A stretch of DNA of 64,000 nucleotides from Dietzia aurantiaca (lineage in GTDB: Bacteria > Actinomycetota > Actinomycetes > Mycobacteriales > Mycobacteriaceae): NCBI RefSeq assembly GCF_021033825.1, contig NZ_JAIFXZ010000003.1:248001-312000 (forward strand), in the 5' to 3' direction. A program made the translations under genes and the position numbers. Below are positions 9,301 through 18,248 of the stretch, piece after piece. The notes under the pieces were generated by a model. It did not search any database. It was not told where the DNA came from and saw only the letters and a list, made by a program, of their open reading frames with translations. Positions within the stretch are counted from its first letter, which is position 1; each line of letters starts with the position of its first letter.

Positions 9301-9370
9301 CGGTTCTGATGATAACAATGACCACGGCGATGGGGTTTCCCGTTGTTCGCGCCGGTGGCAACCTCGCAGC

Positions 9371-10360
9371 GTGGCTTCACTACTCAGGTTCCGTCTCGAT
9401 CCGTTCCTCACCGCACTGGTCGCGCTGCCCGTCATCGCGACGCTTCTCCCGGCGCGGGGCGGCGTGGCCGAGGCGCTGGACACGGCGACCATCGCGGCGA
9501 TCTGCCTGCTCTTCTTTCTCCACGGCGCCAAACTCGCCCCGTCGCAGACGATGGCGGGCTTCGCGAGGTGGCGGTTCCAACTCCTGGTGCTGGGAAGTAC
9601 GTTCCTCGTGTTCCCCATACTCGGACTGCTCATCACTCTCGCCCCGGAGTCGGTGCTCAGTCCGGTTCTCGCCACGGGATTCCTGTTCCTGTGCATCCTC
9701 CCCTCGACGGTGCAATCATCGATCGCGTTCACCTCGGTGGCGCGCGGCAACGTGGCCCTGGCGGTGAGTTCGGCGTCCATCTCCAACGTGCTGGGCGTGG
9801 TCATCACCCCCGTCCTGGCAGCACTCCTCATCGGCTCGCAGGTGCACATCACCCCGGAATCGATCCTCGGCATCATCGGCCAGCTCGTCGTACCCTTCGT
9901 CGCGGGTCAGTTGCTCCACCGCCGAATCGGCGCCTGGCTAGGGCGGCATCGGATACTGGTGTCGATCGTCGACCAGGGGTCCGTGCTCCTGGTGGTCTAC
10001 GTGGCATTCAGCACCGGCGTGACCCAGGGGCTGTGGACAGTCGTGCCGCCGGCACAGCTCCTGACGGTGGTGGGCGTCTCCGTGATTCTCCTGGCCGTGG
10101 TGATGTCCTTGTTCGCGGGCGCCGGGAAGGTGTTCAGTCTCCCCCGCGCCGACCGCGTCGTCCTGTTCTTCTGCGGGTCGAAGAAGAGCCAGGTGAGCGG
10201 GTTGCCGATGGCGTTTCTGCTGTTCCCGGCCGCGCAAGTCGGGATCATGGTTCTGCCGTTGATGGTGTTCCACCTCATCCAACTGCTGGTCTGCGCTGTG
10301 ATCGCCAAACGCGTCGGCAGGGCCTATATCGAGCCCGAGCTGCAGCCCCAACCGGCCTGA
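9371..10360 (+). CDS. SBF-like (bile acid:sodium symporter family) transporter
   Basis: 329 aa, about 9-10 hydrophobic segments. Seen: LLFFLHGAKLAPSQTMAGF near the N-terminus, CILPSTVQSSIAFTSVARGN, SNVLGVVITP, and FCGSKKSQVSGLPMAFLLFP, all characteristic of the YfeH/SBF-like branch. Probably exports or imports an organic anion across the cytoplasmic membrane; the substrate is not predictable. The GTG start fits the conserved N-terminus but has no strong ribosome site. Divergent from a LysR gene, its likely regulator. A cobalamin riboswitch starts just after its stop but points to the next gene. Confidence 0.82.
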   Translation: MASLLRFRLDPFLTALVALPVIATLLPARGGVAEALDTATIAAICLLFFLHGAKLAPSQTMAGFARWRFQLLVLGSTFLVFPILGLLITLAPESVLSPVLATGFLFLCILPSTVQSSIAFTSVARGNVALAVSSASISNVLGVVITPVLAALLIGSQVHITPESILGIIGQLVVPFVAGQLLHRRIGAWLGRHRILVSIVDQGSVLLVVYVAFSTGVTQGLWTVVPPAQLLTVVGVSVILLAVVMSLFAGAGKVFSLPRADRVVLFFCGSKKSQVSGLPMAFLLFPAAQVGIMVLPLMVFHLIQLLVCAVIAKRVGRAYIEPELQPQPA

Positions 10361-10396
10361 TCACACAGGCGAACGCCCGCCGACCAGCCACTCGGG

Positions 10397-10525
10397 TAAG
10401 CTCCTTCACGGTCATCTCAGGGAACCCGGTGCGAATCCGGGACTGTCCCGCAACGGTGAGAATCCGAAACCGCGCTCCGCCTATCGCGTATCGCCCGGCT
10501 GGACTCGAGTCCGATACCTGACGAC
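10397..10525 (+). promoter_or_regulatory. Cobalamin riboswitch upstream of the first B12 uptake operon
   Basis: A TAAGCT -10-like hexamer (10397-10402) is followed by CAGGGAACCCGGTGCGAATC, CGGGACTGTCCCGCAACGGT (the B12-box variant CGCAACGGTGA) and the 3' element GAGTCCGATACCTG. This arrangement is typical of riboswitches before btuF-like genes. The binding-protein ATG is about 53 bases downstream behind a GAGGAG site. Confidence 0.92.
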
Positions 10526-10577
10526 CCGCCGGACGCAACCGCGCCCGGAGAGATCGTGGCCGAGGAGCCCTAAACAC

Positions 10578-11699
10578 ATGAATATCTTCCCCTCACGCGC
10601 ATCCACGTCGCGTATCGCCGGGTCCCGTCGTGCGGTGACCGCGCTGCTCACCGCGGCGAGTCTCGTCGTCGTCTCCGCCTGCTCCGCTCCAGAGCAGCCC
10701 TCCGAGGAGGCCGACGTCCAGACCATCACGGTAGTCGATGACGCCGGCCGCACGGTCGAACTGGACGGCCCCATCGAATCGGCCGTCGTGGCCAACCGCT
10801 ACAACAGCGAACTCATCCGCGCGATGGGCGAGATCGACAAGGTCATCTCCGTTGACACCAACACGGCGCAGGACCGCGCATACTGGCCCCAGTTTGATCC
10901 AGGCAACGTGATCGGCAAGGGCCAGAGCGAACTGAATGTCGAGAAGATCATCGAACTGGGCCCTGAGGTCCTGATCCTGCCGCGCAACGGCAAGGTCGAC
11001 GAGTACGCGGCCGCCCTCGAACCCGTCGGGATCGAGGTCCTCACCGTGACCGGCTGGGACAACGGCAACTTCGCCGACCAGCTGGAGATCCTCGGCACCG
11101 CCTTCGGCAACGAGGAGGGCGCGCAGCAGGTCACCGAGTTCTTCGAGACCACCAGGTCGGATATCGCCGACCGCGTGGGCGGCGTGGAACCGGCCAAGAC
11201 CGTGTACTGGGAATACGGTGACCCCTTCACCACCGCGGTCCCGGGCACGTCCAACGACGGTTGGCACCAGATGATCGTCGCCGCCGGCGGGATCAACATG
11301 TTCGGCGACCCGAACCTCCAGGGCGACACGGTCGACCCGGAGCGCATCCTCGAGGAGGACCCGGATCTCATCCTCAAGACCACCTCCGGCGGCGCGCTGA
11401 AGAACACCGGCGTCTACACCCCGCCCGCTGACGGAGAGTTCGCGACAGTCGGCGAGGAGATGGTGGCCCGTCCCGGCTGGTCCGACCTGCAGGCGGTGCG
11501 TGACGGCAACGTCCACATGATCACCGGCTTCGCCGGCGGCGGGCTGGGCAAGATCATCGGCTCGGTGTACCTGGCCAAGTGGCTCTACCCGGAGGAGATG
11601 GCGGACATCGACCCGGACGAGGTGTTCACGCAGTGGCTCGACCTCCAGGGCGTCGACTTCGTCCCGGGCCACACCTACACGGTCCCCGCCGCCGGGTGA
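10578..11699 (+). CDS. Cobalamin/corrinoid ABC transporter substrate-binding lipoprotein
   Basis: 373 aa. Signal peptide with lipobox VVSAC near residue 35, then a PBP2-type helical-backbone fold (ITVVDDAGRTVELDGPIESA, ELGPEVLILP). The family also binds siderophores; corrinoid binding is inferred from the cobalamin riboswitch directly upstream. It captures substrate outside the membrane and delivers it to the FecCD-type permease encoded next. Its stop lies against the permease start. Operon: binding protein, permease, ATPase, FhuF-like protein, LLM oxidoreductase. The sequence is quite different from the second binding protein (26829), so the two systems may differ in specificity. Confidence 0.85.
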   Translation: MNIFPSRASTSRIAGSRRAVTALLTAASLVVVSACSAPEQPSEEADVQTITVVDDAGRTVELDGPIESAVVANRYNSELIRAMGEIDKVISVDTNTAQDRAYWPQFDPGNVIGKGQSELNVEKIIELGPEVLILPRNGKVDEYAAALEPVGIEVLTVTGWDNGNFADQLEILGTAFGNEEGAQQVTEFFETTRSDIADRVGGVEPAKTVYWEYGDPFTTAVPGTSNDGWHQMIVAAGGINMFGDPNLQGDTVDPERILEEDPDLILKTTSGGALKNTGVYTPPADGEFATVGEEMVARPGWSDLQAVRDGNVHMITGFAGGGLGKIIGSVYLAKWLYPEEMADIDPDEVFTQWLDLQGVDFVPGHTYTVPAAG

Positions 11700-11701
11700 G
11701 C

Positions 11702-12814
11702 ATGACCGTCTCCACGGAGGGACGGGACACCGCAGCAGGCACGACAGCCGGGAGCGGTCAGGCGGACGGCGACCGCCGGGTCATCCTCCGGACCCGGCGG
11801 TCACGGCGACTGATCCTGGCCGCCTCGTGCGTGCTGGTGCTCGTCCTGGCGTGGGCGGGGGTCGTCAACGGCGTGACCGACATCAGTTCGGCGCGACTGC
11901 TGGCCACGCTCCTGCCCGGCGGCGACAGGCTGGCCACGCCACTGGAGTGGAACGAATGGGTGGCGGTGGTGCAGCTGCGGCTGCCGCGGATCGCCTTGGC
12001 CGTGGTCGCCGGGGTCGGCTTGGCGCTGGCCGGTGCCACCATGCAGGTCATCACCGCCAATCCCATGGCCAGCCCGTTCACCACCGGCATCTCCAACGCG
12101 GCCGCCTTCGGTGCCTCTATCGCGATCATGGCGGGCCTGACGGTCGCCGGATCGAGGACGTTGGGGACCATTGCGTTCGCGTTTATCGGCGCCGTGCTGT
12201 GTTCGCTGCTGGTGTTCGCGATCGCCGCGGTCACACGGATGGGGTCGACGGCCATCATCCTGGCGGGTATCGCGCTGAGCTACCTGTTCTCCGCCCTGGC
12301 CGCGGCCCTGCAGTACGTGGCCGACGAACAGCAGCTGTCCTCGATCATCCACTGGACGTTCGGTGACCTGGGGCGGGCCACCTGGTCGCAGATCGGGATC
12401 GCGGCGAGCGTCGTGGCGGTGGCCTGCCTCCATGCCCGGTTCAACACGAGCAACTATCAGCGCTTCGCCGCCGGCGACGACGTGGCCCGCTCGCTGGGTG
12501 TGCAGGTGACCCGGCTGCGTCTGGAGACTGGCCTGTCGATCACCGTGGTCGCGGCGACGGTGATCAGTGTGACCGGCGTGATCGGCTTCGTGGGCCTGGT
12601 CGCACCGCATATCGCATCGATGCTCGTGGGCGCGGACGAGCGTTACCGCCTTCCGCTCACCGCGACGGTCGGGGCGAGCGTGATCCTCGCGGCCGACCTG
12701 CTGGGGCGCCTGGTGCTGAGCCCGATCATCGTGCCGGTGGGGATCGTGGTCTCGCTCGTGGGCGTGCCGGTGTTCCTGTGGTTGATCCTGCGCGAGGGGC
12801 GGTGGTCGCGGTGA
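11702..12814 (+). CDS. FecCD-family ABC permease, B12 uptake system 1
   Basis: 370 aa, about 9-10 membrane segments. FecCD/BtuC hallmarks: VVQLRLPRIALAVVAGVGLA, GATMQVITANPMASP, and GVIGFVGLVAPHIASMLVGA near the coupling region. A hydrophilic, Arg-rich N-terminus of about 35 residues precedes the first membrane helix. The ATG at 11702 is chosen; GTG at 11696 overlapping the previous stop is an alternative. Probably a homodimer in the complete importer. The stop overlaps the ATPase GTG. Confidence 0.88.
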   Translation: MTVSTEGRDTAAGTTAGSGQADGDRRVILRTRRSRRLILAASCVLVLVLAWAGVVNGVTDISSARLLATLLPGGDRLATPLEWNEWVAVVQLRLPRIALAVVAGVGLALAGATMQVITANPMASPFTTGISNAAAFGASIAIMAGLTVAGSRTLGTIAFAFIGAVLCSLLVFAIAAVTRMGSTAIILAGIALSYLFSALAAALQYVADEQQLSSIIHWTFGDLGRATWSQIGIAASVVAVACLHARFNTSNYQRFAAGDDVARSLGVQVTRLRLETGLSITVVAATVISVTGVIGFVGLVAPHIASMLVGADERYRLPLTATVGASVILAADLLGRLVLSPIIVPVGIVVSLVGVPVFLWLILREGRWSR

Positions 12815-13617
12815 GCAACGGCGATTCGGCCACGACTGGCCTCCGGGTGCGTGGCCTGGCAGCCGCACACCGACGCCGCGGGGACGCCGTGATCGCCGGC
12901 ATCGACCTGGACCTGAATCCCGGTGAAATGGTGGGGGTCCTGGGTCCCAACGGGTGCGGCAAGTCTACCCTGCTCAAGACCGTGTGCGGCGTGATCACGC
13001 CGCGCTCGGGCACCATTGTGGCCGACGGGAACGATCTGGTCAGGGTTCGCCCGCGCCATCGCGCGCAGATTCTCGGCTACGTCCCCCAGCACGACGACGG
13101 AGTGGGCCGCGCCCTCACCGTGGCCGAGTCCATGAGTCTCGCACTGGATCGACGGCGCCTCGGCGAGGAGGCCGCCCTCGACATCGTCCTAGGCACAGCC
13201 GAGCGGCTCGGGCTCGAGGGTATGACGTCCCGCCGCGCCTTCGAGCTCAGTGGCGGCCAGCAGCAGCGCGTGCTGATCGGCCGAACCCTTGCCGCCCGGA
13301 CCCCGTACCTCCTGCTCGACGAACCGGTCAGTGCCCTGGATCTGCGATACCAACTGGAGATCATGCAGATCGTGTGGGACCTGGTCCACACCGACCGCGT
13401 CGGGGTGCTGGTCGTTCTCCACGACCTCAATCTGGCAGCTGCGTTCTGCGACCGCCTACTCGTCCTCGATCAGGGACGCGTCCACTCGCAGGGACGGCCG
13501 GACGATCTCATCACAACCGAATTCGTCGAGTCCCTGTACGGCACCGTTGCCGATGTGGTCGACCTCGACGGGGCCAGGTACGTGGTCCCGGCCACGAGAA
13601 GAAACCCAGAGAAATGA
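12811..13617 (+). CDS. ABC transporter ATP-binding protein, B12 uptake system 1
   Basis: 268 aa, BtuD/FepC type. Walker A GPNGCGKST, signature LSGGQQQRVLIGRT, Walker B LLLDEPVSALDL, H-loop LVVLHDLNLAAAF. It hydrolyses ATP to drive import through the permease. GTG start overlapping the permease stop (GTGA); an upstream ATG inside the permease gene is rejected. The stop overlaps the ATG of the FhuF-like gene, so all five genes of the operon are probably coupled. Confidence 0.9.
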   Translation: MSNGDSATTGLRVRGLAAAHRRRGDAVIAGIDLDLNPGEMVGVLGPNGCGKSTLLKTVCGVITPRSGTIVADGNDLVRVRPRHRAQILGYVPQHDDGVGRALTVAESMSLALDRRRLGEEAALDIVLGTAERLGLEGMTSRRAFELSGGQQQRVLIGRTLAARTPYLLLDEPVSALDLRYQLEIMQIVWDLVHTDRVGVLVVLHDLNLAAAFCDRLLVLDQGRVHSQGRPDDLITTEFVESLYGTVADVVDLDGARYVVPATRRNPEK

Positions 13618-14399
13618 CCGATATCAACTCAGTGCTGTCCGACATCGACGCGCTCGGCTCGCCATTTCGCGTAGTCCACCCGGCCCTGGTCGACACGGTT
13701 CCGGGCAACACGGCTGCAAGCACGCAACTGTTTCACAGCTCGAAGTTGTGCGACCAGGGCTCCGGGGAGGCCCGCAGGATGGTGCATCTACACGCACGAT
13801 CCCGAGGGATGGAGACGGGACGTCACGCCGGGTCACTGGTGTTCCAGCGCTACTGCCACCGGGTCTGCGGTGTCGCGGTCGCAGCGTGGTTGCTTTACGG
13901 GGTGGCACTCGACCTCCGAGCGGCGGAAGTGTCGGTTCTGTTCACCGACGGGTCGCCCGACCGACTCGTGTTGCATTCACCGCGGGCGCTGGCAGACGCC
14001 ACACCTGAACAGGTCCTCACCGCCACGGTCGATGTACACCTGCACCCGCTCGCCCGGGCGGTGAGTGCGGAGACGGGGCCTGGTATGGGCAACCTCTTCG
14101 GGAACATCGCGGCAGGGTTCGCTGGCGGGTTCCGGGGCCTCGCGAACCGACCCGGCACCGGTCTGAGCACCGTCCATGTCCACGAGCGTGCGGACCTGCT
14201 CTTGTCGGCACGGCCTGAACTGCACCGGGGAGGCGACTTCCGATTGCTTCCCGGTGTCGCCGGGCCACACCTGTTCTACGATCGCCGATCCTGTTGCCAC
14301 TGGTACGCCGCCCCCGACGGACGGTACTGCTCATGGTGCTCACGGTTGAGCCGGGACGAGCGGACGCAGCGCTTCAAAGAAGCGACGGGGCGCGGATGA
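13614..14399 (+). CDS. FhuF-like iron-sulfur protein in a B12 uptake operon
   Basis: 261 aa. The C-terminus carries a CCx10CxxC motif (RRSCCHWY, then RYCSWC), the [2Fe-2S] ligand pattern of FhuF-type ferric-siderophore reductases. Mid-region QRYCHRVCGVAVAAW resembles QHYAGRALGLMVAAW of the second FhuF-like protein at 29805. No signal peptide, so cytoplasmic. FhuF reduces iron in imported siderophores; here the operon is governed by a cobalamin riboswitch, so I infer a redox step on imported corrinoid, such as cob(III)alamin reduction. Overlaps the ATPase (ATGA) and the next gene (ATGA). Function in B12 metabolism is unproven. Confidence 0.8.
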   Translation: MTDINSVLSDIDALGSPFRVVHPALVDTVPGNTAASTQLFHSSKLCDQGSGEARRMVHLHARSRGMETGRHAGSLVFQRYCHRVCGVAVAAWLLYGVALDLRAAEVSVLFTDGSPDRLVLHSPRALADATPEQVLTATVDVHLHPLARAVSAETGPGMGNLFGNIAAGFAGGFRGLANRPGTGLSTVHVHERADLLLSARPELHRGGDFRLLPGVAGPHLFYDRRSCCHWYAAPDGRYCSWCSRLSRDERTQRFKEATGRG

Positions 14400-15343
14400 G
14401 CTCACTGAATCACGTCCCCAGAAGGCTTGGGCGGGGTGTGATCTGCCACGTCAGCGGCACCGACGGGGCCGCCACGGCGTTCGACCGCACGATCCGCCTC
14501 GCCCAGGTGGCCGAAGAGGCTGAATATGACTCGTTCTGGGTAGCCCAGCACCGCTTCGGAACAGACGACGCACACCTGCCTGCGCCTCTGGTCCTGCTCG
14601 CCGCCCTCGCCCGCGAAACCGATCAGATAGCCCTTGGCACTGCATCCGTCGCGGCGGCCCTCGAGCATCCGCGTCGACTCGCAGAAGACTCCGCCGTGGT
14701 CGAAGTGCTGTCCGGCGGACGCCTGGAACTGGGACTCGGGAGCGGATCAGACCCGATCGCCTCTGCGGCGTGGGGACTGGACCATGACCACAGGCACGGT
14801 CGGTTCTGGGACGTGGTGGACGAGTTGAGGGAACTACTCGTGGGCGCGGGTAGCCCACGACTGCACCCTCCCGTTCCCGGCCTGGCCGACCGTCTGTGGA
14901 TCACCGCGGGCAGCGGCGACACGGTGATGACCGCGGCCGATCGTGGCCTGGGGCTCATCGCTGGTCGGCGGCGTGTCCGGCCCGGTGGTACCCCGGCGGA
15001 GGAGGATGTCAGGGTTGCTGCGCTGTTCGACTCTTTCACGGCCGCCGGCGGGAGGCAGGTCGCGGTCTCTCGACCGATCGTGGTGACAGAGGAGCCGTCC
15101 GTCGCCGATTGGGTGGCCGCCGAGGAGCGCCGGGTCCGAGGCCCCGGGGCTCCGTTGACAGTTCATATCGGAACCGCGCAGGAGATCGCGAGCGGCCTCG
15201 ACGGGGACCCTGGCGTACGACGCGCGGATCACCTATTGGTCCATACACGCCCTGTCGACGTACCTCTTCGCGTCGAGGAGACGAGCCTGCGGCTGCTCGC
15301 TCGACAACAGGCCGGTGGGGTTGCCTCCTCGACGTTGACGTGA
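14396..15343 (+). CDS. Luciferase-like (LLM) flavin-dependent oxidoreductase
   Basis: 315 aa, TIM-barrel flavin enzyme fold: AEEAEYDSFWVAQHRF, LGTASVAAALEHPRRLAED, SGGRLELGLGSGSDP. It resembles the LLM subgroup found beside metal/siderophore-type ABC transporters. The ATG overlaps the FhuF-like stop. Last gene of the riboswitch-controlled operon; the second uptake operon has no counterpart. Inference: it may work with the FhuF-like protein on an imported corrinoid, for example removing an upper ligand. A role on an unrelated substrate is possible. Confidence 0.78.
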   Translation: MSSLNHVPRRLGRGVICHVSGTDGAATAFDRTIRLAQVAEEAEYDSFWVAQHRFGTDDAHLPAPLVLLAALARETDQIALGTASVAAALEHPRRLAEDSAVVEVLSGGRLELGLGSGSDPIASAAWGLDHDHRHGRFWDVVDELRELLVGAGSPRLHPPVPGLADRLWITAGSGDTVMTAADRGLGLIAGRRRVRPGGTPAEEDVRVAALFDSFTAAGGRQVAVSRPIVVTEEPSVADWVAAEERRVRGPGAPLTVHIGTAQEIASGLDGDPGVRRADHLLVHTRPVDVPLRVEETSLRLLARQQAGGVASSTLT

Positions 15344-15514
15344 CCACGTTGCCAGGCTGAGTGAGAGTGGCTCTCCTATCTGCTCGCTTTGCGTAGGGCT
15401 TGGCGGGTGCGAGTCGACTATGCCTGCTCAGGTGTGTTAGACAAAGCAGTGCAGTAGGTTCGCGACCGACGGAAGCCTGCCCTGGTGGGCCGATGGTCGC
15501 GTCGAAGCGCTCCG

Positions 15515-15675
15515 TCTAGGAACGCGAGAGGGAATCCGGTGTGAATCCGGAACTGTCCCGCAGCGGTATGAGGGAACGACCGCCGTCATCACAAGCACTG
15601 GGAGAGATCCTGGGAAGCGACGGCCAGTAGGAATGGCCCCGTGGCCTGTGCCCTTCGAGTCCGAATACCTGCCGA
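15515..15675 (+). promoter_or_regulatory. Cobalamin riboswitch upstream of metE
   Basis: Contains GAGAGGGAATCCGGTGTGAA, CGGAACTGTCCCGCAGCGGT (B12-box variant) and GAGTCCGAATACCTGCCG as the 3' closing element, with a long variable arm between. A B12 riboswitch before metE is a well-known arrangement that shuts off the B12-independent enzyme when B12 is present. In the 517-base gap before metE, 15344-15514 shows nothing recognisable and 15676-15846 is leader RNA. Confidence 0.92.
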
Positions 15676-15846
15676 CTGTGCCGGGTGCGCCGCACCCGGC
15701 GGTAGGCCGCCTCGTGGACCGGGCGCGCGACCGATCACGGCGCCGACGCGACATCAGATTCGTCGCGCTCCTCGGGCGATGCCTGTGGGGGCCGGGGCCA
15801 CTATCGGATCCGCGTCCTATCGGGCGGCGTGCACTCCGATTCGCAC

Positions 15847-15860
15847 AGGAGGACGTCCTC
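15847..15860 (+). promoter_or_regulatory. Ribosome site of metE inside a small palindrome
   Basis: AGGAGG (15847-15852) is the ribosome site of the GTG at 15861. It overlaps the 12-base palindrome GAGGACGTCCTC (15849-15860), which could fold into a GAGG/CCTC hairpin that abuts the start codon. This decides the metE start and is a candidate expression platform for the riboswitch about 170 bases upstream. Confidence 0.55.
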
Positions 15861-18161
15861 GTGACCCCCACCGCATCCTCGGCTCCGCGTACCGTGCAGC
15901 CCATCACCGCCACCGCGCTCGGCGCGGCCCGCATCGGACCTCAGCGTGAATTGAAGAAAGCCGTCGAGGGCTACTGGTCCGGCACCCTCGACCGGCCGTC
16001 TCTTGAAAACGTCGCAGCCGGGCTGCGGCGCGATGAACGCGCCCGCATGGCACAGGCAGGCTTCGACTCCGTGCCGACCAACACGTTCTCCTATTACGAC
16101 CAGATGCTCGACACCGCAGCGATGCTCGGCGCGCTACCTCCCCGTGTGGCGGTAGTTGACGATCCACTGGATCGATACTTCGCTGCGGCCCGCGGCGCCG
16201 AGGGGATCCGGCCACTTGAGATGACCAAGTGGTTCGACACGAACTACCACTATCTCGTTCCGGAGATCGCCGACGACACGGCGTTCTCGCTGCACCCGGA
16301 GGCAGTGCTCTCCGATCTGGCAGAAGCAGTCGCTGAGGGCGTGCCGGCGCGCCCCGTCGTCATCGGACCGATCACGTTCCTCGCGCTGTCCAAAGCTGTT
16401 CCGGGATCCGCTTCACCACTGGACCGTCTCGATGACCTGACGCCGCTCTACCAGCAACTTCTCACGCTACTGCGGGCCGGTGGGGCAGACTGGGTCCAGT
16501 TCGACGAGCCTATTCTCGTCACGGATCTGTCCCTCGCACAGCTGGAGAAGGTAACCGAAGTCTATGGCGAGCTGTGCGCGACTGAGGACCGCCCCGCCTT
16601 GTGTGTGGCCACCTACTTCGGTGACGCCGGGCCGGCGCTGCACGCGCTCGGTGCGACCGAGATCGATGCCGTCGCGGTCGATCTCGTGGCCGGCGGCTTG
16701 GAAAGCCTTGCAGCGAGTACCGCGTTCCATGACCGTGTGGTACTGGCTGGGGTGGTCGACGGGCGAAACGTCTGGCGCACGGACTTGGACAGGGCGCTGG
16801 CCGCCCTGGGGACCGTGATTGGTTTTGCGGGGCAGGTCGCCGTGTCCACGTCGTGCTCAACGCTGCACGTTCCGTACTCCCTGGAGTCAGAGACCGATCT
16901 GGACCCGACCGTGCGGCAGTGGTTGGCTTTCGCACAGGAGAAGTTCGCGGAGGTCGGCATCCTCGCTGCCGCGTTGCGCGATGGCCGTGCCGCCGTTGAG
17001 GGCGAATTCGAACTCCGTCGGGAGGCGCTGGTCTCGCGCCGGTCCGATCCTCGGGTAAAAGACGCGAGCGTGCGCGGTCGGGTCGATGCCGTGCGCTCCG
17101 GCGGAGCGAGCCGGGCGTCCGCACACGAGCGAGCGAATCGCCAGAAGGAGCGCCTTGGTCTGGCTGCCCTGCCTACCACCACCATCGGCTCGTTCCCCCA
17201 GACCGCCAGGATTCGCAACGCGCGAGCGGCCCACCGCAGTGGCGCACTGTCGGATGTCGACTATGTCGGGGCCATGCAAGAAGAGATCCGACGGGTCATC
17301 GAGCTACAGGAGCGACTCGGCCTGGACGTGCTCGTCCACGGCGAGCCCGAGCGCAACGATATGGTGCAGTACTTCGCCGAGCTGTTGGAGGGGTTCGTCA
17401 CCACCGCGTCAGGGTGGGTCCAGTCCTACGGCAGCCGGTGCGTTCGCCCACCGATTCTGTACGGGGACGTCCGCCGTCCCGCCCCGATGACGGTCGAGTG
17501 GGCAAGTTACGCCCAATCACTGACCTCTAAACCCCTCAAGGGAATGCTCACAGGCCCTGTAACCATTCTGGCCTGGTCATTCGTCCGCGACGATCTACCC
17601 GTCGCCGACGTCTCCGATCAGGTCGCCCTGGCCATCCGGCAGGAGACAATCGATCTCCAGGGTGCGGGCATCTCGATCATCCAGGTCGATGAACCAGACC
17701 TGAGGGAAATGCTGCCGCTTCGCGAGAATGACCGTCAGGCCTATCTGGAATGGTCAGTCAACTCCTTCAGGCTGGCCACCTCAGGGGTGTCTGACGCCAC
17801 CCAGATCCATACGCATCTGTGTTACTCGGAGTTCGGGACGGTGATCGACTCCATCGCGCGGCTGGACGCCGACGTCACCTCGATTGAGGCCGCCCGCTCG
17901 CACATGGAGATCCTGGCCGATCTGGACGCGGCGGGCTTCGGGAACCAGGTCGGACCGGGCGTCTACGACATCCACTCCCCCCGGGTGCCGTCTGTCGAGG
18001 AGATCGTCTCACTGTTGCGTGAGGCCGTTGCGGCGATGCCCGCCGACAGGTTGTGGGTGAACCCGGACTGCGGGTTGAAGACGCGTAGTGAAGAGGAAGT
18101 CGAAGCGGCGTTGGCTGCCATGGTGGAGGCCGCCAAGATGATCCGCGAAGAACTCGGCTGA
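15861..18161 (+). CDS. metE: Cobalamin-independent methionine synthase MetE
   Basis: 766 aa. Transfers methyl from 5-methyltetrahydropteroyl-polyglutamate to homocysteine using zinc. The zinc ligands are seen in the C-terminal barrel: [10 protein letters not shown] (His, Cys), SIEAARSH (Glu) and [10 protein letters not shown] (Cys). The duplicated N-terminal barrel starts at [23 protein letters not shown] start at 15861 behind AGGAGG; the longer frame from 15633 runs through the riboswitch and is rejected. Normal length. It lets the cell make methionine without B12 and is expected to be repressed by B12. Ends at a bidirectional terminator facing pyc. Confidence 0.97.
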   Translation: MTPTASSAPRTVQPITATALGAARIGPQRELKKAVEGYWSGTLDRPSLENVAAGLRRDERARMAQAGFDSVPTNTFSYYDQMLDTAAMLGALPPRVAVVDDPLDRYFAAARGAEGIRPLEMTKWFDTNYHYLVPEIADDTAFSLHPEAVLSDLAEAVAEGVPARPVVIGPITFLALSKAVPGSASPLDRLDDLTPLYQQLLTLLRAGGADWVQFDEPILVTDLSLAQLEKVTEVYGELCATEDRPALCVATYFGDAGPALHALGATEIDAVAVDLVAGGLESLAASTAFHDRVVLAGVVDGRNVWRTDLDRALAALGTVIGFAGQVAVSTSCSTLHVPYSLESETDLDPTVRQWLAFAQEKFAEVGILAAALRDGRAAVEGEFELRREALVSRRSDPRVKDASVRGRVDAVRSGGASRASAHERANRQKERLGLAALPTTTIGSFPQTARIRNARAAHRSGALSDVDYVGAMQEEIRRVIELQERLGLDVLVHGEPERNDMVQYFAELLEGFVTTASGWVQSYGSRCVRPPILYGDVRRPAPMTVEWASYAQSLTSKPLKGMLTGPVTILAWSFVRDDLPVADVSDQVALAIRQETIDLQGAGISIIQVDEPDLREMLPLRENDRQAYLEWSVNSFRLATSGVSDATQIHTHLCYSEFGTVIDSIARLDADVTSIEAARSHMEILADLDAAGFGNQVGPGVYDIHSPRVPSVEEIVSLLREAVAAMPADRLWVNPDCGLKTRSEEEVEAALAAMVEAAKMIREELG

Positions 18162-18185
18162 CGTCGATCCTTGAGCCCACACACG

Positions 18186-18219
18186 TCGGGCCCTACTCCC
18201 CGATCGGAGTAGGGCCCGA
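18186..18219. terminator. Bidirectional terminator between metE and pyc
   Basis: A perfect 14-base-pair stem (18186-18199 with 18206-18219) and a 6-base loop CCGATC lie between two convergent genes. There is no T-run, as is common in high-GC actinobacteria. Confidence 0.8.
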
Positions 18220-18248
18220 AGTGAGCTGCGCGGTGGGCGATCGCGGTG

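Noticed and set aside
10578-15343. Siderophore uptake as the role of the first ABC operon
   Set aside because: The families also serve siderophores and FhuF points that way, but the cobalamin riboswitch directly upstream makes corrinoid the better call. It is not fully excluded.
15633-15860. N-terminal extension of metE
   Set aside because: Arg/Pro-rich translation of riboswitch and leader sequence; GTG at 15861 has AGGAGG and starts the conserved protein.
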